From positions 1 through 30,386 of the forward strand of contig JAWXCJ010000267.1 of NCBI GenBank assembly GCA_034408875.1: a stretch of 30,386 nucleotides of DNA, in the 5' to 3' direction. Under the pieces are notes generated by a model. The model saw only the letters and a program-made list of their open reading frames with translations, was not told the DNA's origin and made no database searches. Shown here piece by piece: positions 7,746-15,233 of this stretch (within the stretch, counting starts at the first letter, position 1; every line of letters begins with the position of its first letter). Origin of the DNA: JANNHK01 sp034408875. Lineage in GTDB: Bacteria > Actinomycetota > Acidimicrobiia > IMCC26256 > PALSA-610. Made by a program: the position numbers and the translations under genes.

Positions 7746-8154
7746 GTCGCCCCAATACCGTTGTTCGTGCCACGGATCGCCGGCGTTGTGGTAGCCGTTC
7801 TGCTCCCAGAACCCAGGCTGGTCGCCGGAGAGAAACTCGAAGCCGCGCACCCACTTCGCCGACTTCCAGAAGGACAGCTTCGTAGGAAGCGGTCCACCGT
7901 GTTCCGCCTCGAGCGGTTTACCGTCGAATTCCCACGCGAGCAGCACGTTCTCGTCGAGCAGATCGGCCAATGGCGTGTTGGTCGTGTACCCATATTCGGC
8001 GTGTTGCAACACGTGCGTGACCGACGGGTCGACGTCGACGAGCGCGATGACGTCGCGCGCCCGCACACCGCGCCGGCGCGTGTCGAACTTCGACCACTTG
8101 GTGACTGCCCGGGCGCTCGATCAGTGCCTTGCGATTGCGTTCGAAGAAGCCCAT
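7746..8154 (-). pseudogene. Sulfite-oxidase-like molybdopterin oxidoreductase, internally deleted
   Basis: Translation starts at ATG 8154, overlapping the Rrf2 stop by one base, with MGFFERNRKALIER, a usual N-terminus of small sulfite-oxidase-like proteins. At about 8105-8114 the homology jumps and shifts frame to VTKWSKFDT, then ARDVIALVDVDPS, LADLLDENVLLAWEFDGKPL, FWKSAKWVRGFEFL, and DQPGFWEQNGYHNAGDPW to YWGD at 7746. About 60-90 residues are missing, including the region that holds the molybdenum-ligating cysteine (normally in an IHC just before VTKWS). The protein cannot be functional as written. Intact relatives are cytosolic proteins of about 200 residues that use a molybdopterin cofactor; their substrate is not settled. 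The family would fit the nearby Rrf2 and TauE/SafE genes in sulfur oxyanion handling. Confidence 0.85.
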
Positions 8155-8627
8155 CAGCGGCGCTCCCATGCGTCGTCGTCGGCCGTCTTCGCGGTGACGG
8201 CCTTGGGCAGTTTGCCGTTGGCGATGTCGGCCAGCGTGACGTGCTCCAGTACCGAGCGCAGGCCGGCGCGCAGCGCAACCCACACCTCGGGCAGGCGTTC
8301 CGCCGCGCCGCCGTAGCGAAGGTCTTGGGGTTGGATGCCCTGCACCCCGGCGAGGGGGCCTTCGACCGCGCGCAGGACGTCGGCCACCGTGATCTCCTTG
8401 GCCGGGCGGGCGAGCCGGTAGCCGCCCTCCGCGCCCCGCCGGGTCCGCACGATGCCCGCCCGGCGCAGCTCGGTGAGGATGTTCTCGAGGAACTTCTGCG
8501 GGATGTCCTGGGCGTGGGCCAGGTGCTCGCCCTTCACGGGCACGTCGGCACCACCGGCCTCGATCTGGGCGCGGGCCAGCTCGACCGCCGCCCGCACCGC
8601 ATAGTCGGCCTTCGCCGTGATCCGCAC
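8154..8627 (-). CDS. Rrf2 family transcriptional regulator without Fe-S cysteines
   Basis: The 157-residue protein begins with GTG at 8627 (MRITAKADYAVRAAVELA), the family's characteristic N-terminus. The winged helix includes the recognition helix region IPQKFLENILTELRRAGIVRTRRGAEGGYRLARP (about 42-75), followed by VADVLRAVEGPL. No cysteine is present, so it is not an IscR- or NsrR-type cluster sensor; it resembles the CymR-like branch that senses by protein or small-molecule contact. It diverges from a TauE/SafE family exporter, with a perfect inverted repeat on the exporter promoter, and its stop overlaps the start of the broken sulfite-oxidase-like gene. Control of sulfite or thiol metabolism is the likely theme, by inference. 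Confidence 0.9.
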   Translation of the reverse strand: MRITAKADYAVRAAVELARAQIEAGGADVPVKGEHLAHAQDIPQKFLENILTELRRAGIVRTRRGAEGGYRLARPAKEITVADVLRAVEGPLAGVQGIQPQDLRYGGAAERLPEVWVALRAGLRSVLEHVTLADIANGKLPKAVTAKTADDDAWERR

Positions 8628-8654
8628 GCCCCCGAGTCTCGCGGACCGCTCCCC

Positions 8655-8683
8655 TTGACCGGGGGTCCCCTATCCCCTACATT
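8655..8683 (+). promoter_or_regulatory. Promoter of the TauE/SafE gene
   Basis: TTGACC (8655-8660) and TACATT (8678-8683) are separated by exactly 17 bp, a good sigma-70 type promoter. The predicted start of transcription is near 8690, leaving a leader of about 46 nt before ATG 8736, with GAGAGG ten bases ahead of the start codon. Confidence 0.7.
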
Positions 8684-8705
8684 GTCGATTGATTTAGTCG
8701 ACAAT
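8681..8705. promoter_or_regulatory. Perfect 8-bp inverted repeat, candidate Rrf2 operator
   Basis: ATTGTCGA (8681-8688) and TCGACAAT (8698-8705) are perfect inverted copies with a 9-bp AT-rich spacer. The first arm overlaps the -10 box and the repeat covers the predicted transcription start of the exporter gene, so binding would repress it. The 25-bp size fits known Rrf2 dimer sites. The adjacent divergent Rrf2 gene is the obvious candidate ligand, by inference. Confidence 0.6.
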
Positions 8706-8735
8706 CACCGTTGTCCGTCGAGAGGCCCCTCCCGC

Positions 8736-9626
8736 ATGCGCCGTCTGTTGTTGTTCGCCCTCGTGGGCGTGCTGGCGCAGCTGGTCGACGGGGCACTCGG
8801 CATGGCGTACGGCGTGACGGCCAGCTCGCTCCTGATCGCCGGAGGTACGACGACCGCGGTCGCGTCGGCCAGCGTGCACCTCGCCGAGGTGGCGACGACG
8901 TTCGTCTCGGGCGTATCGCACTGGCGGTTCGGCAACGTCAACTGGCGGACTGTGCGCTGGATCGCCATCCCCGGCGCGGTCGGCGCGTACGTCGGCGCGA
9001 GCGTGCTCAGCAACATCGACGGCGCGGCCGCGAAGCCGTGGATCGCGGGTTTGCTGTTGGTCCTCGGACTGTACGTGTTCGCCCGGTTCGCGTTCGGCGT
9101 GAACCGCAAGCCGCTCCCCGAGCGGCGCTTGCGCGGCCGGTTCCTCGCTCCCCTCGGACTCACCGGCGGATTCGTCGACGCGATCGGCGGCGGCGGGTGG
9201 GGTCCGGTCACGACGCCGGCGTTGCTCACGGCCGGGCGGATGGAACCGCGCACGGCAGTCGGGTCCGCGTCCGCGTCGGAGTTCGTCGTCTCGCTCGCAG
9301 CCAGCATCGGATTCCTCACGAACCTCGGCGGGGAAGCCCTCGATTCGCGCATCGTGTTCGGGCTGATGCTCGGTGGCGTCTTGGTGGCACCGTTCGCGGC
9401 GTGGCTCGTGAGCCGACTCGAAGCCGCGGTCCTCGGCACGCTCCTCGGAACATTGATCGTCGTCGTCAACTTGCGCACGCTGCTCATCGCCAACGACGTT
9501 CCCGGTGGCGCCCGACTCGCCGTGCTGGCGAGTGCGACCGCGCTCGGCGCGCTGGCACTGCTGCGCGTTCACCGCGCCGTCAAAGCGAACGCGGTCGCAG
9601 ACGCGTCGCAGCTCGAGACCGTCTGA
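8736..9626 (+). CDS. TSUP (TauE/SafE) family membrane exporter
   Basis: The 296-residue protein has about eight hydrophobic segments. Each half carries the TSUP signature of a glycine-rich loop: GALGMAYGVTASSLL (about 19-33) and FVDAIGGGGWGPVTTPALL (about 147-165). Family members export or import sulfite, sulfoacetate, other organosulfur anions or short organic acids. A start at ATG 8736 places the first transmembrane segment at the very N-terminus, as expected. The neighbouring Rrf2 regulator and sulfite-oxidase-like remnant make sulfite the most likely substrate, but the sequence alone does not show this. Transcription would end at the strong hairpin 20 bp downstream. Confidence 0.9.
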   Translation: MRRLLLFALVGVLAQLVDGALGMAYGVTASSLLIAGGTTTAVASASVHLAEVATTFVSGVSHWRFGNVNWRTVRWIAIPGAVGAYVGASVLSNIDGAAAKPWIAGLLLVLGLYVFARFAFGVNRKPLPERRLRGRFLAPLGLTGGFVDAIGGGGWGPVTTPALLTAGRMEPRTAVGSASASEFVVSLAASIGFLTNLGGEALDSRIVFGLMLGGVLVAPFAAWLVSRLEAAVLGTLLGTLIVVVNLRTLLIANDVPGGARLAVLASATALGALALLRVHRAVKANAVADASQLETV

Positions 9627-9644
9627 GCTCCCTGCCGCCCACAC

Positions 9645-9707
9645 CTAACCATGGATGCGTCGATAGCCCACACTACGTGTGGGCTATCGACGCATGCTCG
9701 GGGTTAG
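9645..9707. terminator. Strong bidirectional hairpin between convergent genes
   Basis: A perfect 19-bp inverted repeat (9655-9673 and 9677-9695) closes on a TAC triplet. After a short internal loop (9651-9654 and 9696-9701) the outer 6 bp, CTAACC (9645-9650) and GGTTAG (9702-9707), pair as well. It lies between the exporter (plus) and the cyclophilin (minus), whose stop codon is inside the outer stem. There is no T-run, so the hairpin would act in both directions without a classical U tract. The stem is unusually long and exact. Confidence 0.8.
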
Positions 9708-10177
9708 CGGTCGCGTTCTTCTACTACTACTGACTCCATGCCGTCGCCGACTTTGGTTGCCTGCGCGACGTCGATGCCTTCGACGGTGTGGCCGAAGAGG
9801 TTGTAGCTCTTGGCAAGCTTGCTCTGGCAGTCGTCGATGCAGATGAAGAACTGCGAGCCGTTGGTGTTCGGGCCGGAGTTCGCCATCGCGACGGCACCGA
9901 GGACGTAGTCGGCGGTCACGGGTTCGTCGGCGAACTTGTAGCCGGGACCGCCGGTGCCGCTGCCCTGCGGGCAACCGCCCTGGATGACGAACTCGGGCAC
10001 GACGCGGTGGAACGTGAGACCGTCGTAGTAGCCATCGCGCGCGAGGCCGATGAAGTTGTTGACCGTGTTCGGCGCGAGTTGCGGGTCGAGGTCCATCACG
10101 ATCTTGCCGCGGTTCGTCGTGATTGTCGTGCGGTAGATCTTCGACGCGTCGGTCTGGGGTTCGGGCTGCTTCGGCAC
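9704..10177 (-). CDS. Cyclophilin-type peptidyl-prolyl cis-trans isomerase
   Basis: A GTG at 10177, overlapping the stop of the upstream gene by one base and preceded by GGAGG, gives 157 residues. The cyclophilin core is complete: NTVNNFIGLARDGYYDG, the catalytic arginine in FHRVVPEFVIQGG (56-68), GYKFADEP, ANSGPNTNGSQFFI and NLFGHTVEG. The enzyme speeds rotation of Xaa-Pro bonds in folding proteins. No signal peptide or membrane anchor is visible, so the product should be cytosolic, although the nine genes before it serve cytochrome c assembly outside the membrane. Co-transcription at the end of a ccm operon may be incidental. Confidence 0.92.
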   Translation of the reverse strand: MPKQPEPQTDASKIYRTTITTNRGKIVMDLDPQLAPNTVNNFIGLARDGYYDGLTFHRVVPEFVIQGGCPQGSGTGGPGYKFADEPVTADYVLGAVAMANSGPNTNGSQFFICIDDCQSKLAKSYNLFGHTVEGIDVAQATKVGDGMESVVVEERDR

Positions 10178-10980
10178 TACGGGCCTCCGGTTGTCGGGCT
10201 GGTCTCGGATGCAGAGATAGCACGCGCGAGCGTGTCGAGCACGGTCTCGCGCATGGGGTGATCGTCGGGAGCGAGGGCGAGGAACGCCTGGAAGTCGGGC
10301 ACCGAGCCCGCGGCGTCGCCCACGACGTTGAACTCGAGGATGCCACGGAACACGAACGCGTCGGCGTAGTTCGGGTCGAGCGCGGTGGCGGCGTCGAGGC
10401 GTTCGAGTGCCCGGGTCACGAGCAGGTCGCGGTCGGGGCCGGGTTCGGAACCCTGCGCGGCCAGGCCGATGATCCAGCCTGCGTACGTGATCGGTTCGGG
10501 CTGCGTCGGGTCGAGGTCGGCGGCCGCGTCGTACTCCGCGAGTGCCCGGACGCGATCCTGACTCAAGAGCACTCGGGCGTAGGCCATGCGGGCCTCGTAG
10601 TCGTCGGGACGCGCAACGGCGGCCGCGCGCAGCGTTTCGGTCGGGTCCTCGGCCGCCTGGCTGTTCCCGGTTGCCGTCTGACCGGCACCGCGCGTCCCCA
10701 CCGCGCGCGTGAGCAGGAACGCGGCAGACAGCGCGAACGCGATCACCCCGACCACGGTCACGATCTGCATCCACCGCACGGGTGGCGCGGGCTTCGGCAC
10801 CGCCGGTTCGGACGCGCTCTCGATGGCGCGGATAACGGCAGCGGCGCGCGCCGTGTAGTCGCCGTGCAACGTGCTGTACGTGTCGTCGTCCATGTTGCCC
10901 GCGTCGTGCTCGGTATCGAGATCGTCGAGCGACCGCAGCAGGAACTCACGCTCCGATTCGAGTTCGGCCTGATCAGGCAT
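10177..10980 (-). CDS. ccmI: CcmI/CycH-like TPR protein of cytochrome c maturation
   Basis: The 267-residue protein begins with an acidic helical stretch (LESEREFLLRSLDDLDTEHD), the usual cytosolic start of CcmI-like proteins. One transmembrane segment lies at about 70-92 (IVTVVGVIAFALSAAFLL), and TPR-like helices follow (DDYEARMAYARVLLSQDRV, then RALERLDAATALDPNYADAF and DFQAFLALAPDD). In System I, CcmI binds apocytochrome c tails and hands them to CcmF-CcmH. The ATG at 10980 overlaps the ccmH stop by 8 nt. Sequence conservation in this family is low, so naming rests on architecture plus operon position. Confidence 0.75.
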   Translation of the reverse strand: MPDQAELESEREFLLRSLDDLDTEHDAGNMDDDTYSTLHGDYTARAAAVIRAIESASEPAVPKPAPPVRWMQIVTVVGVIAFALSAAFLLTRAVGTRGAGQTATGNSQAAEDPTETLRAAAVARPDDYEARMAYARVLLSQDRVRALAEYDAAADLDPTQPEPITYAGWIIGLAAQGSEPGPDRDLLVTRALERLDAATALDPNYADAFVFRGILEFNVVGDAAGSVPDFQAFLALAPDDHPMRETVLDTLARAISASETSPTTGGP

Positions 10981-11431
10981 CGTCGTGCTCCCGCGCCTCG
11001 CGCACGACGTCTTCGTCGGCGGCGCTGGCCGTGAGGCGGGGTTGGTTGCTCCAGCGGCGGAGCGCGACGACGATGCCCGCCGCGCCGCCGATGAGCACGA
11101 CGACGGGCAGTCCCCATGCGACGAGCCCGATCCCCGAGTCCTCGGGGTTGAGGAGGATCCGTTCGCCGTAGCGGCCGACCTGGATCTGCGTGATCTCGGC
11201 GTCGGAACGGCCGTCGGCGATGAGTTCGCGGATGTCGGTCTTCATGGCTCGCGCTTCGGGCGCGTTGCTCTCGGCCAGCGCCTCGCCGGTGCATACCGGG
11301 CACGCGAGTTCGCGTTCGAGACGGCGGGCGCGCGCTTCGGGGCTGTCGGAGGGACCCGAGCGCGCGATGAGCACACCGAGCGCGACCACGACGACCGCCA
11401 GCAACGCCAGCCACGGCACCCACCGCTTCAC
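10973..11431 (-). CDS. ccmH: CcmH cytochrome c maturation thiol oxidoreductase
   Basis: Starting at GTG 11431 (MKRWVPWLALL), which overlaps the ccmG stop as GTGA, the protein has 152 residues. An N-terminal membrane anchor (6-23) is followed by the CcmH domain with the redox pair in RELACPVCTGEALAESNAPEA (Cys44, Cys47), and MKTDIRELIADGRSDAEI. A second hydrophobic helix lies at GLVAWGLPVVVLIGGAAG near 110-130, as in CcmH/NrfF proteins. It reduces or holds the CxxCH thiols of apocytochrome c for haem ligation. The longer upstream reading frame in this phase runs through ccmG in another frame and is not used. Confidence 0.9.
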   Translation of the reverse strand: MKRWVPWLALLAVVVVALGVLIARSGPSDSPEARARRLERELACPVCTGEALAESNAPEARAMKTDIRELIADGRSDAEITQIQVGRYGERILLNPEDSGIGLVAWGLPVVVLIGGAAGIVVALRRWSNQPRLTASAADEDVVREAREHDDA

Positions 11432-11973
11432 GACGTACCGCCTCCCGCGGCTTGCACCATCGCTTCGAGGTCTTCGACCGATACCCGGAACCGTTGTTCG
11501 GCGGCGACGACGCCGTCGGGTCCGACGACGAACGTTTCCGGTTGGCCCGTCACGCCGAACGACAGTGCGGTGCGGCTGTCGGGATCCATCGCGATCTGCC
11601 AACCGACGTCGTACTCGGTCACATACGCCGTCACCGCGGACTCGGTGTCATCGCGCACGACACCCAGGAACACGAGATCAGGGTCGTCCTTGTGCTCCTC
11701 GTAGAACGCGTCGAGCGCGGGCGCTTCGTCGATGCAGGGAATGCACCATGTGTTCCAGAAGTTCACGACGACGGTCTTACCGACGAGTTCGTCCGATGCC
11801 AGCAGGTCGCCGTCGAGGGTCCGTACGCTGTAGTCGGGCCGCTTACCCACGAAGCCGCCGTCGGTCGTCGGTGATCCACTGTCGACGTTGAGCGCGAGCA
11901 CCACACCGAACGCCACGACAATCGCTCCGACCACCAGCGCAACAACGCGCACCCTGCTCATGCGGCTACTCAC
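11428..11973 (-). CDS. ccmG: CcmG/ResA-like thioredoxin-fold protein
   Basis: The GTG at 11973 overlaps the ccmF stop by GTGA, giving 181 residues. A signal anchor occupies about 8-29. The thioredoxin-like domain contains the active site NFWNTWCIPCIDEAP (Cys77, Cys80) and the cis-proline region VTGQPETFVVGPDG. This TlpA/CcmG family reduces disulfides in apocytochrome c or CcmH on the outer face of the membrane. It sits between ccmF and ccmH. WCIPC rather than WCPxC, and the long acidic insert EEHKDDPDLVF, are within family variation. Confidence 0.9.
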   Translation of the reverse strand: MSSRMSRVRVVALVVGAIVVAFGVVLALNVDSGSPTTDGGFVGKRPDYSVRTLDGDLLASDELVGKTVVVNFWNTWCIPCIDEAPALDAFYEEHKDDPDLVFLGVVRDDTESAVTAYVTEYDVGWQIAMDPDSRTALSFGVTGQPETFVVGPDGVVAAEQRFRVSVEDLEAMVQAAGGGTS

Positions 11974-13982
11974 GTTGCGACCTCGACGGCTTCGACGAGT
12001 TCGGAATCTGGCGATTCAGGCGATTCCGACGTCACCGGCACGCGCGAGCGGCGGCGCGCCGGTATCAACGCGACGATCGTGCCGAGCACCATCACGCCGC
12101 CGCCGATCCACAGCCAGACGATCATCGGGTTCACCTGGACCCCGAGTGTCACGGTTCCGGTTTCGTTGGGCGACGAGATGAGGGTCAGGTAGAGGTCCTC
12201 GCGAAAACCCGTGTGCACCGACGGCGTCCCGATCCCGCCGCGCGAATTCGGGAACGTCGAGATCGCCGGCGCGTACTCGCCGAGTCCTTCGACATCGACG
12301 AGCGCCTTCACCGTCGTCTTCTGGGGCGAGCGGTCGATCTCGGTCCCGAGATACGTGAGCGTGTACCCGCGCACCGTGGCGGACTCGCCCTCGGTCAGCG
12401 TGACCTCGCGCTTGACGACGTACCCCTGCGACGCGGCCAGCGCGACCGCGACGAGGACCACGCCGACGTGCACGATCAGCCCGCCGTACAGGCGCGTGTT
12501 GCCGCGCACCATACGGACGGCCGCGACGGGCACCGACTCCGCGCGGGCGCGGCGACGAGCCCGGATGCCGATGACGACCGTGCGGCCGATGCTCGTGAGC
12601 GCGAACGCGCCCAACGAGAACGCGACGACCTGCGCGACACCGTCGGCCCCGGCGACCACCAACACGACCAGCGTGATGGCACCGACCCACGCCGGCACGA
12701 GGAGGCGCCGGCGCAGCACGTCCCCACTCGTCGCCCGCCAGGGCAACAGCGGGCCGACCGCCATGAAGAACAGCAGCGCGATACCGATCGGCACACCCAT
12801 GCGTTCGAAGTACGGCTCGCCGACGGTCAGGCGCCGGTCCTGGAACGCTTCGGCGAGCAGTGGGAACACAGTCCCGGTCAGCACGACGAGCGCGAACCCG
12901 GCGAACAGCAGGTTGTTGACGAGGAACGCGGCCTCGCGCGACACCGGCGAGTCGATCCGTCCGGGCGAGCGCAGCTTGTCGGCGCGCCAAGAGATAAGAG
13001 CGACGCAACCCAACGCGACGACGCCGAGGAACGCGAGCAGCCACGGCCCGATCGACGACTCGGAGAACGAGTGCACCGACTCGACCACACCCGAACGCGT
13101 GAGGAACGTGCCGAGGATCGTGAGGCAGAACGTCGCGAGCACGAGCGAGATGTTCCACACCCGCAACATGCCCCGCCGCTCCTGCACCATCACCGAGTGG
13201 ATGAACGCGGTGCCGGTGAGCCACGGCAGCAGCGATGCGTTCTCGACCGGGTCCCACCCCCAGTAGCCGCCCCACCCGAGCACTTCGTAGCTCCACCACG
13301 CGCCGAGGATGATGCCGACGGTGAGGAACGCCCACGCGACGAGCGTCGTGCGGCGCACGTCGGCCAGCCAGCCCTCGCCGAACCGGCCGGTGATCAAGGC
13401 CGCGACCGCGAACGAGAACGGGATCGTGAAACCGACGTAGCCGAGATACAGCATCGGCGGGTGGAAGGCGACGAGCGGATGGTTCTGGAGCAGCGGGTTC
13501 GGTCCGGTGCCGTCGACCGGGACCCGTGAGAGTTCTTCGAACGGGTTCGCGGGACCGAGCATCAGGGCGAAGAAGAAGAGCGTGACACCGAGCGCGACGA
13601 TCGTGGCCCACGCGACGAGTGGATCGGTCGCACGCGCACGGAAGTGCCAGGTCGTCACCGCGAGGTACCCGGTCAGGGCGAGGACCCACAACAGGATCGA
13701 GCCCTCGAGCGCGGCCCACGCGGCCGTGAACGTGTAGAGCCCCGGTGTCGCACGCGCGACGTTGCCCGCGACGTACTTGATCGAGAAGTCGTGCGCGAAC
13801 AGCGCCGACTCCATGATTGCGAACGCGCAGATGGCGGCGACGAACACCACGCCGACGTACCGGCGCCCGGCGCGCAACAACGAGTCGCGACGAAGGTGCA
13901 GACCGGCACCGAGGGTGGCGATGCCGAGCACGGAACCCGCGGTCCCGACCGCGATCGCGAGATACCCGAGCGCGGACCTCAC
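11970..13982 (-). CDS. ccmF: CcmF haem lyase subunit
   Basis: The 670-residue polytopic membrane protein has about 15 hydrophobic segments, matching the normal length of CcmF. It shows the haem-handling WWD region GWGGYWGWDPVENASLLPWL (236-255), flanked by candidate haem-ligand histidines in AFHPPMLYLGYVG (His174) and GTAFIHSVM (His262). A C-terminal extracytoplasmic domain (about 530-620, with YTLTYLGTEIDRSPQK) precedes the last helix. CcmF ligates haem delivered by holo-CcmE to apocytochrome c. The GTG start at 13982 overlaps the ccmE stop by GTGA. The short C-terminal acidic tail is probably cytoplasmic. Confidence 0.95.
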   Translation of the reverse strand: MRSALGYLAIAVGTAGSVLGIATLGAGLHLRRDSLLRAGRRYVGVVFVAAICAFAIMESALFAHDFSIKYVAGNVARATPGLYTFTAAWAALEGSILLWVLALTGYLAVTTWHFRARATDPLVAWATIVALGVTLFFFALMLGPANPFEELSRVPVDGTGPNPLLQNHPLVAFHPPMLYLGYVGFTIPFSFAVAALITGRFGEGWLADVRRTTLVAWAFLTVGIILGAWWSYEVLGWGGYWGWDPVENASLLPWLTGTAFIHSVMVQERRGMLRVWNISLVLATFCLTILGTFLTRSGVVESVHSFSESSIGPWLLAFLGVVALGCVALISWRADKLRSPGRIDSPVSREAAFLVNNLLFAGFALVVLTGTVFPLLAEAFQDRRLTVGEPYFERMGVPIGIALLFFMAVGPLLPWRATSGDVLRRRLLVPAWVGAITLVVLVVAGADGVAQVVAFSLGAFALTSIGRTVVIGIRARRRARAESVPVAAVRMVRGNTRLYGGLIVHVGVVLVAVALAASQGYVVKREVTLTEGESATVRGYTLTYLGTEIDRSPQKTTVKALVDVEGLGEYAPAISTFPNSRGGIGTPSVHTGFREDLYLTLISSPNETGTVTLGVQVNPMIVWLWIGGGVMVLGTIVALIPARRRSRVPVTSESPESPDSELVEAVEVAT

Positions 13983-14386
13983 CCCGAGCCGTCCCCCGCG
14001 TCGGGACAGTCGTCGTAGGACTCACCGTCGGGCGGCTCGTACTCGTTGCCGTGTCGGATCAACAGCCGATCCGACTCGAATGTGTTGCCCGCCCACCGGC
14101 CTTCGACCACCACCGGTGCACACGCCTCGAAGAGGTCGGGCGGCGACCCCTCGTGCACGACATCCATGACGACGCCGCCTTCGGTCATCTCGAACGCGAC
14201 TGCGCCCTCACGGCCGTCGATGGTGCCGGGCACCACCGCGCCGCCGATACGGGTCCGGCCGTCGGCCTTGTCGGCGACAGCTTCGGATACCGGGTCGAGG
14301 TACACGACGTTGTTCTTGAGCACGACGAACCCCATGCCGGCGACGGCAAGGCACCCGACGGCGACGACCGCCCAACGAACGCGCAT
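13979..14386 (-). CDS. ccmE: CcmE haem chaperone
   Basis: A start at ATG 14386, overlapping the ccmD stop by one base, gives 135 residues; the longer frame from 14437 would run through ccmD and is rejected. One anchor helix (4-23) precedes an OB-like beta domain (VVYLDPVSEAV, then GGAVVPGTI, VAFEMTEGG and VVVEGRW). The haem-attaching histidine lies in LLIRHGNEYEPPD, giving the classical HxxxY pattern with His112 and Tyr116, not the CxxxY variant known from some archaea and sulfate reducers. CcmE receives haem from CcmABCD and passes it to CcmF. Confidence 0.93.
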   Translation of the reverse strand: MRVRWAVVAVGCLAVAGMGFVVLKNNVVYLDPVSEAVADKADGRTRIGGAVVPGTIDGREGAVAFEMTEGGVVMDVVHEGSPPDLFEACAPVVVEGRWAGNTFESDRLLIRHGNEYEPPDGESYDDCPDAGDGSG

Positions 14387-14508
14387 CAGTGATCGAGGTC
14401 GGCCCGGCGGGCCCGGCGCAGCCGGAACCACATCCACCCGCCGTACGCCGACAACACGGCGATCGTGATGACGTACCCGGCGACGACGTAACCCCAGTTG
14501 TCATCCAT
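14386..14508 (-). CDS. ccmD: CcmD small membrane protein
   Basis: ATG 14508 overlaps the ccmC stop by one base and encodes 40 residues: a short outside segment (MDDNWGYVVAGY), one transmembrane helix (about 10-28) and a basic cytosolic tail (RLRRARRADLDH). The size, charge pattern and place between ccmC and ccmE are those of CcmD, which helps release holo-CcmE from the CcmABC complex. Too short for usual gene finders, it would easily be missed. Confidence 0.88.
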   Translation of the reverse strand: MDDNWGYVVAGYVITIAVLSAYGGWMWFRLRRARRADLDH

Positions 14509-15233
14509 CAGACGGTCACCGCCACTCGTTCTGCGATCGCTTCTTCGAGCTGACGTTCTTCGCGGCCTTCGTCGAGTTCGGCCAGCCGCAGCCGGACCAT
14601 GACGAGGAAGGCGTAGAGGAGCGTGAACGCGAACACCGCGAAGATCAGCGTGAACGGCATCCAGAAGCCCTCGAACTGCACGTCGAGATCGCGATTGAAG
14701 ACGGTCGCCTCCTGGTGCAGCGTCTCCCACCACGTGACCGAGAAGTGGACGATCGGCACGTCGACGAATGCGATCAACGCCGCGATGGCGCACCGAGTGC
14801 CCCGCTCCTGCGCGGTCGCGCCGGTGCGGCGCAGCGCGAGGTAGCCGAGGTACAGGAAGAAGAGAACGGCCGTCGTGGTGACACGGGCATCCCATTCCCA
14901 CCACGTGCCCCACGTCGGGCGACCCCACAACGAGCCGAGCACGAGCGTCAGCCCCGTGAAGACCACACCGATCTCGGCCGACGCGCCCGCGAGCAGGTCC
15001 CAGGTCGTCGACCTCGTGCGCGGCACCAACCACAACACCGACGCGACCGCGGTCACGAAGAACGCGAGGTACGCGAGCCATGCCGCCGGGACGTGCAAGT
15101 ACATGAGCCGCTGCGCGTCGCCCTGGCGTTCGTCGGGCGGCGCGACAACGAGCGCGAACACCGCCAGCGCGCCCAAGCTGACGAACGCCGCCGCGCCCAA
15201 GATCTTCGTGCCCACACCTACGCGGGTACTCAA
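14508..15233 (-). CDS. ccmC: CcmC haem delivery membrane protein
   Basis: The best start is TTG at 15233, overlapping the ccmB stop by TTGA and preceded by GAGGAGG, giving 241 residues (MSTRVGVGTKILG). Six transmembrane helices are visible. The WWD signature is LWGRPTWGTWWEWDARVTT (102-120), with the flanking haem-binding histidines in YLHVPAAW (His47) and VPIVHFSVTWW (His163). CcmC places haem on CcmE. The frame extends far upstream inside ccmB, but that part is a shadow. Confidence 0.93.
   Translation of the reverse strand: MSTRVGVGTKILGAAAFVSLGALAVFALVVAPPDERQGDAQRLMYLHVPAAWLAYLAFFVTAVASVLWLVPRTRSTTWDLLAGASAEIGVVFTGLTLVLGSLWGRPTWGTWWEWDARVTTTAVLFFLYLGYLALRRTGATAQERGTRCAIAALIAFVDVPIVHFSVTWWETLHQEATVFNRDLDVQFEGFWMPFTLIFAVFAFTLLYAFLVMVRLRLAELDEGREERQLEEAIAERVAVTV

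Noticed and set aside
7548..8735. Continuous plus-strand reading frame ahead of the TauE/SafE gene
   Set aside because: It is antisense to the hydrolase, sulfite-oxidase-like and Rrf2 genes, and the exporter has its own promoter and start at 8736.
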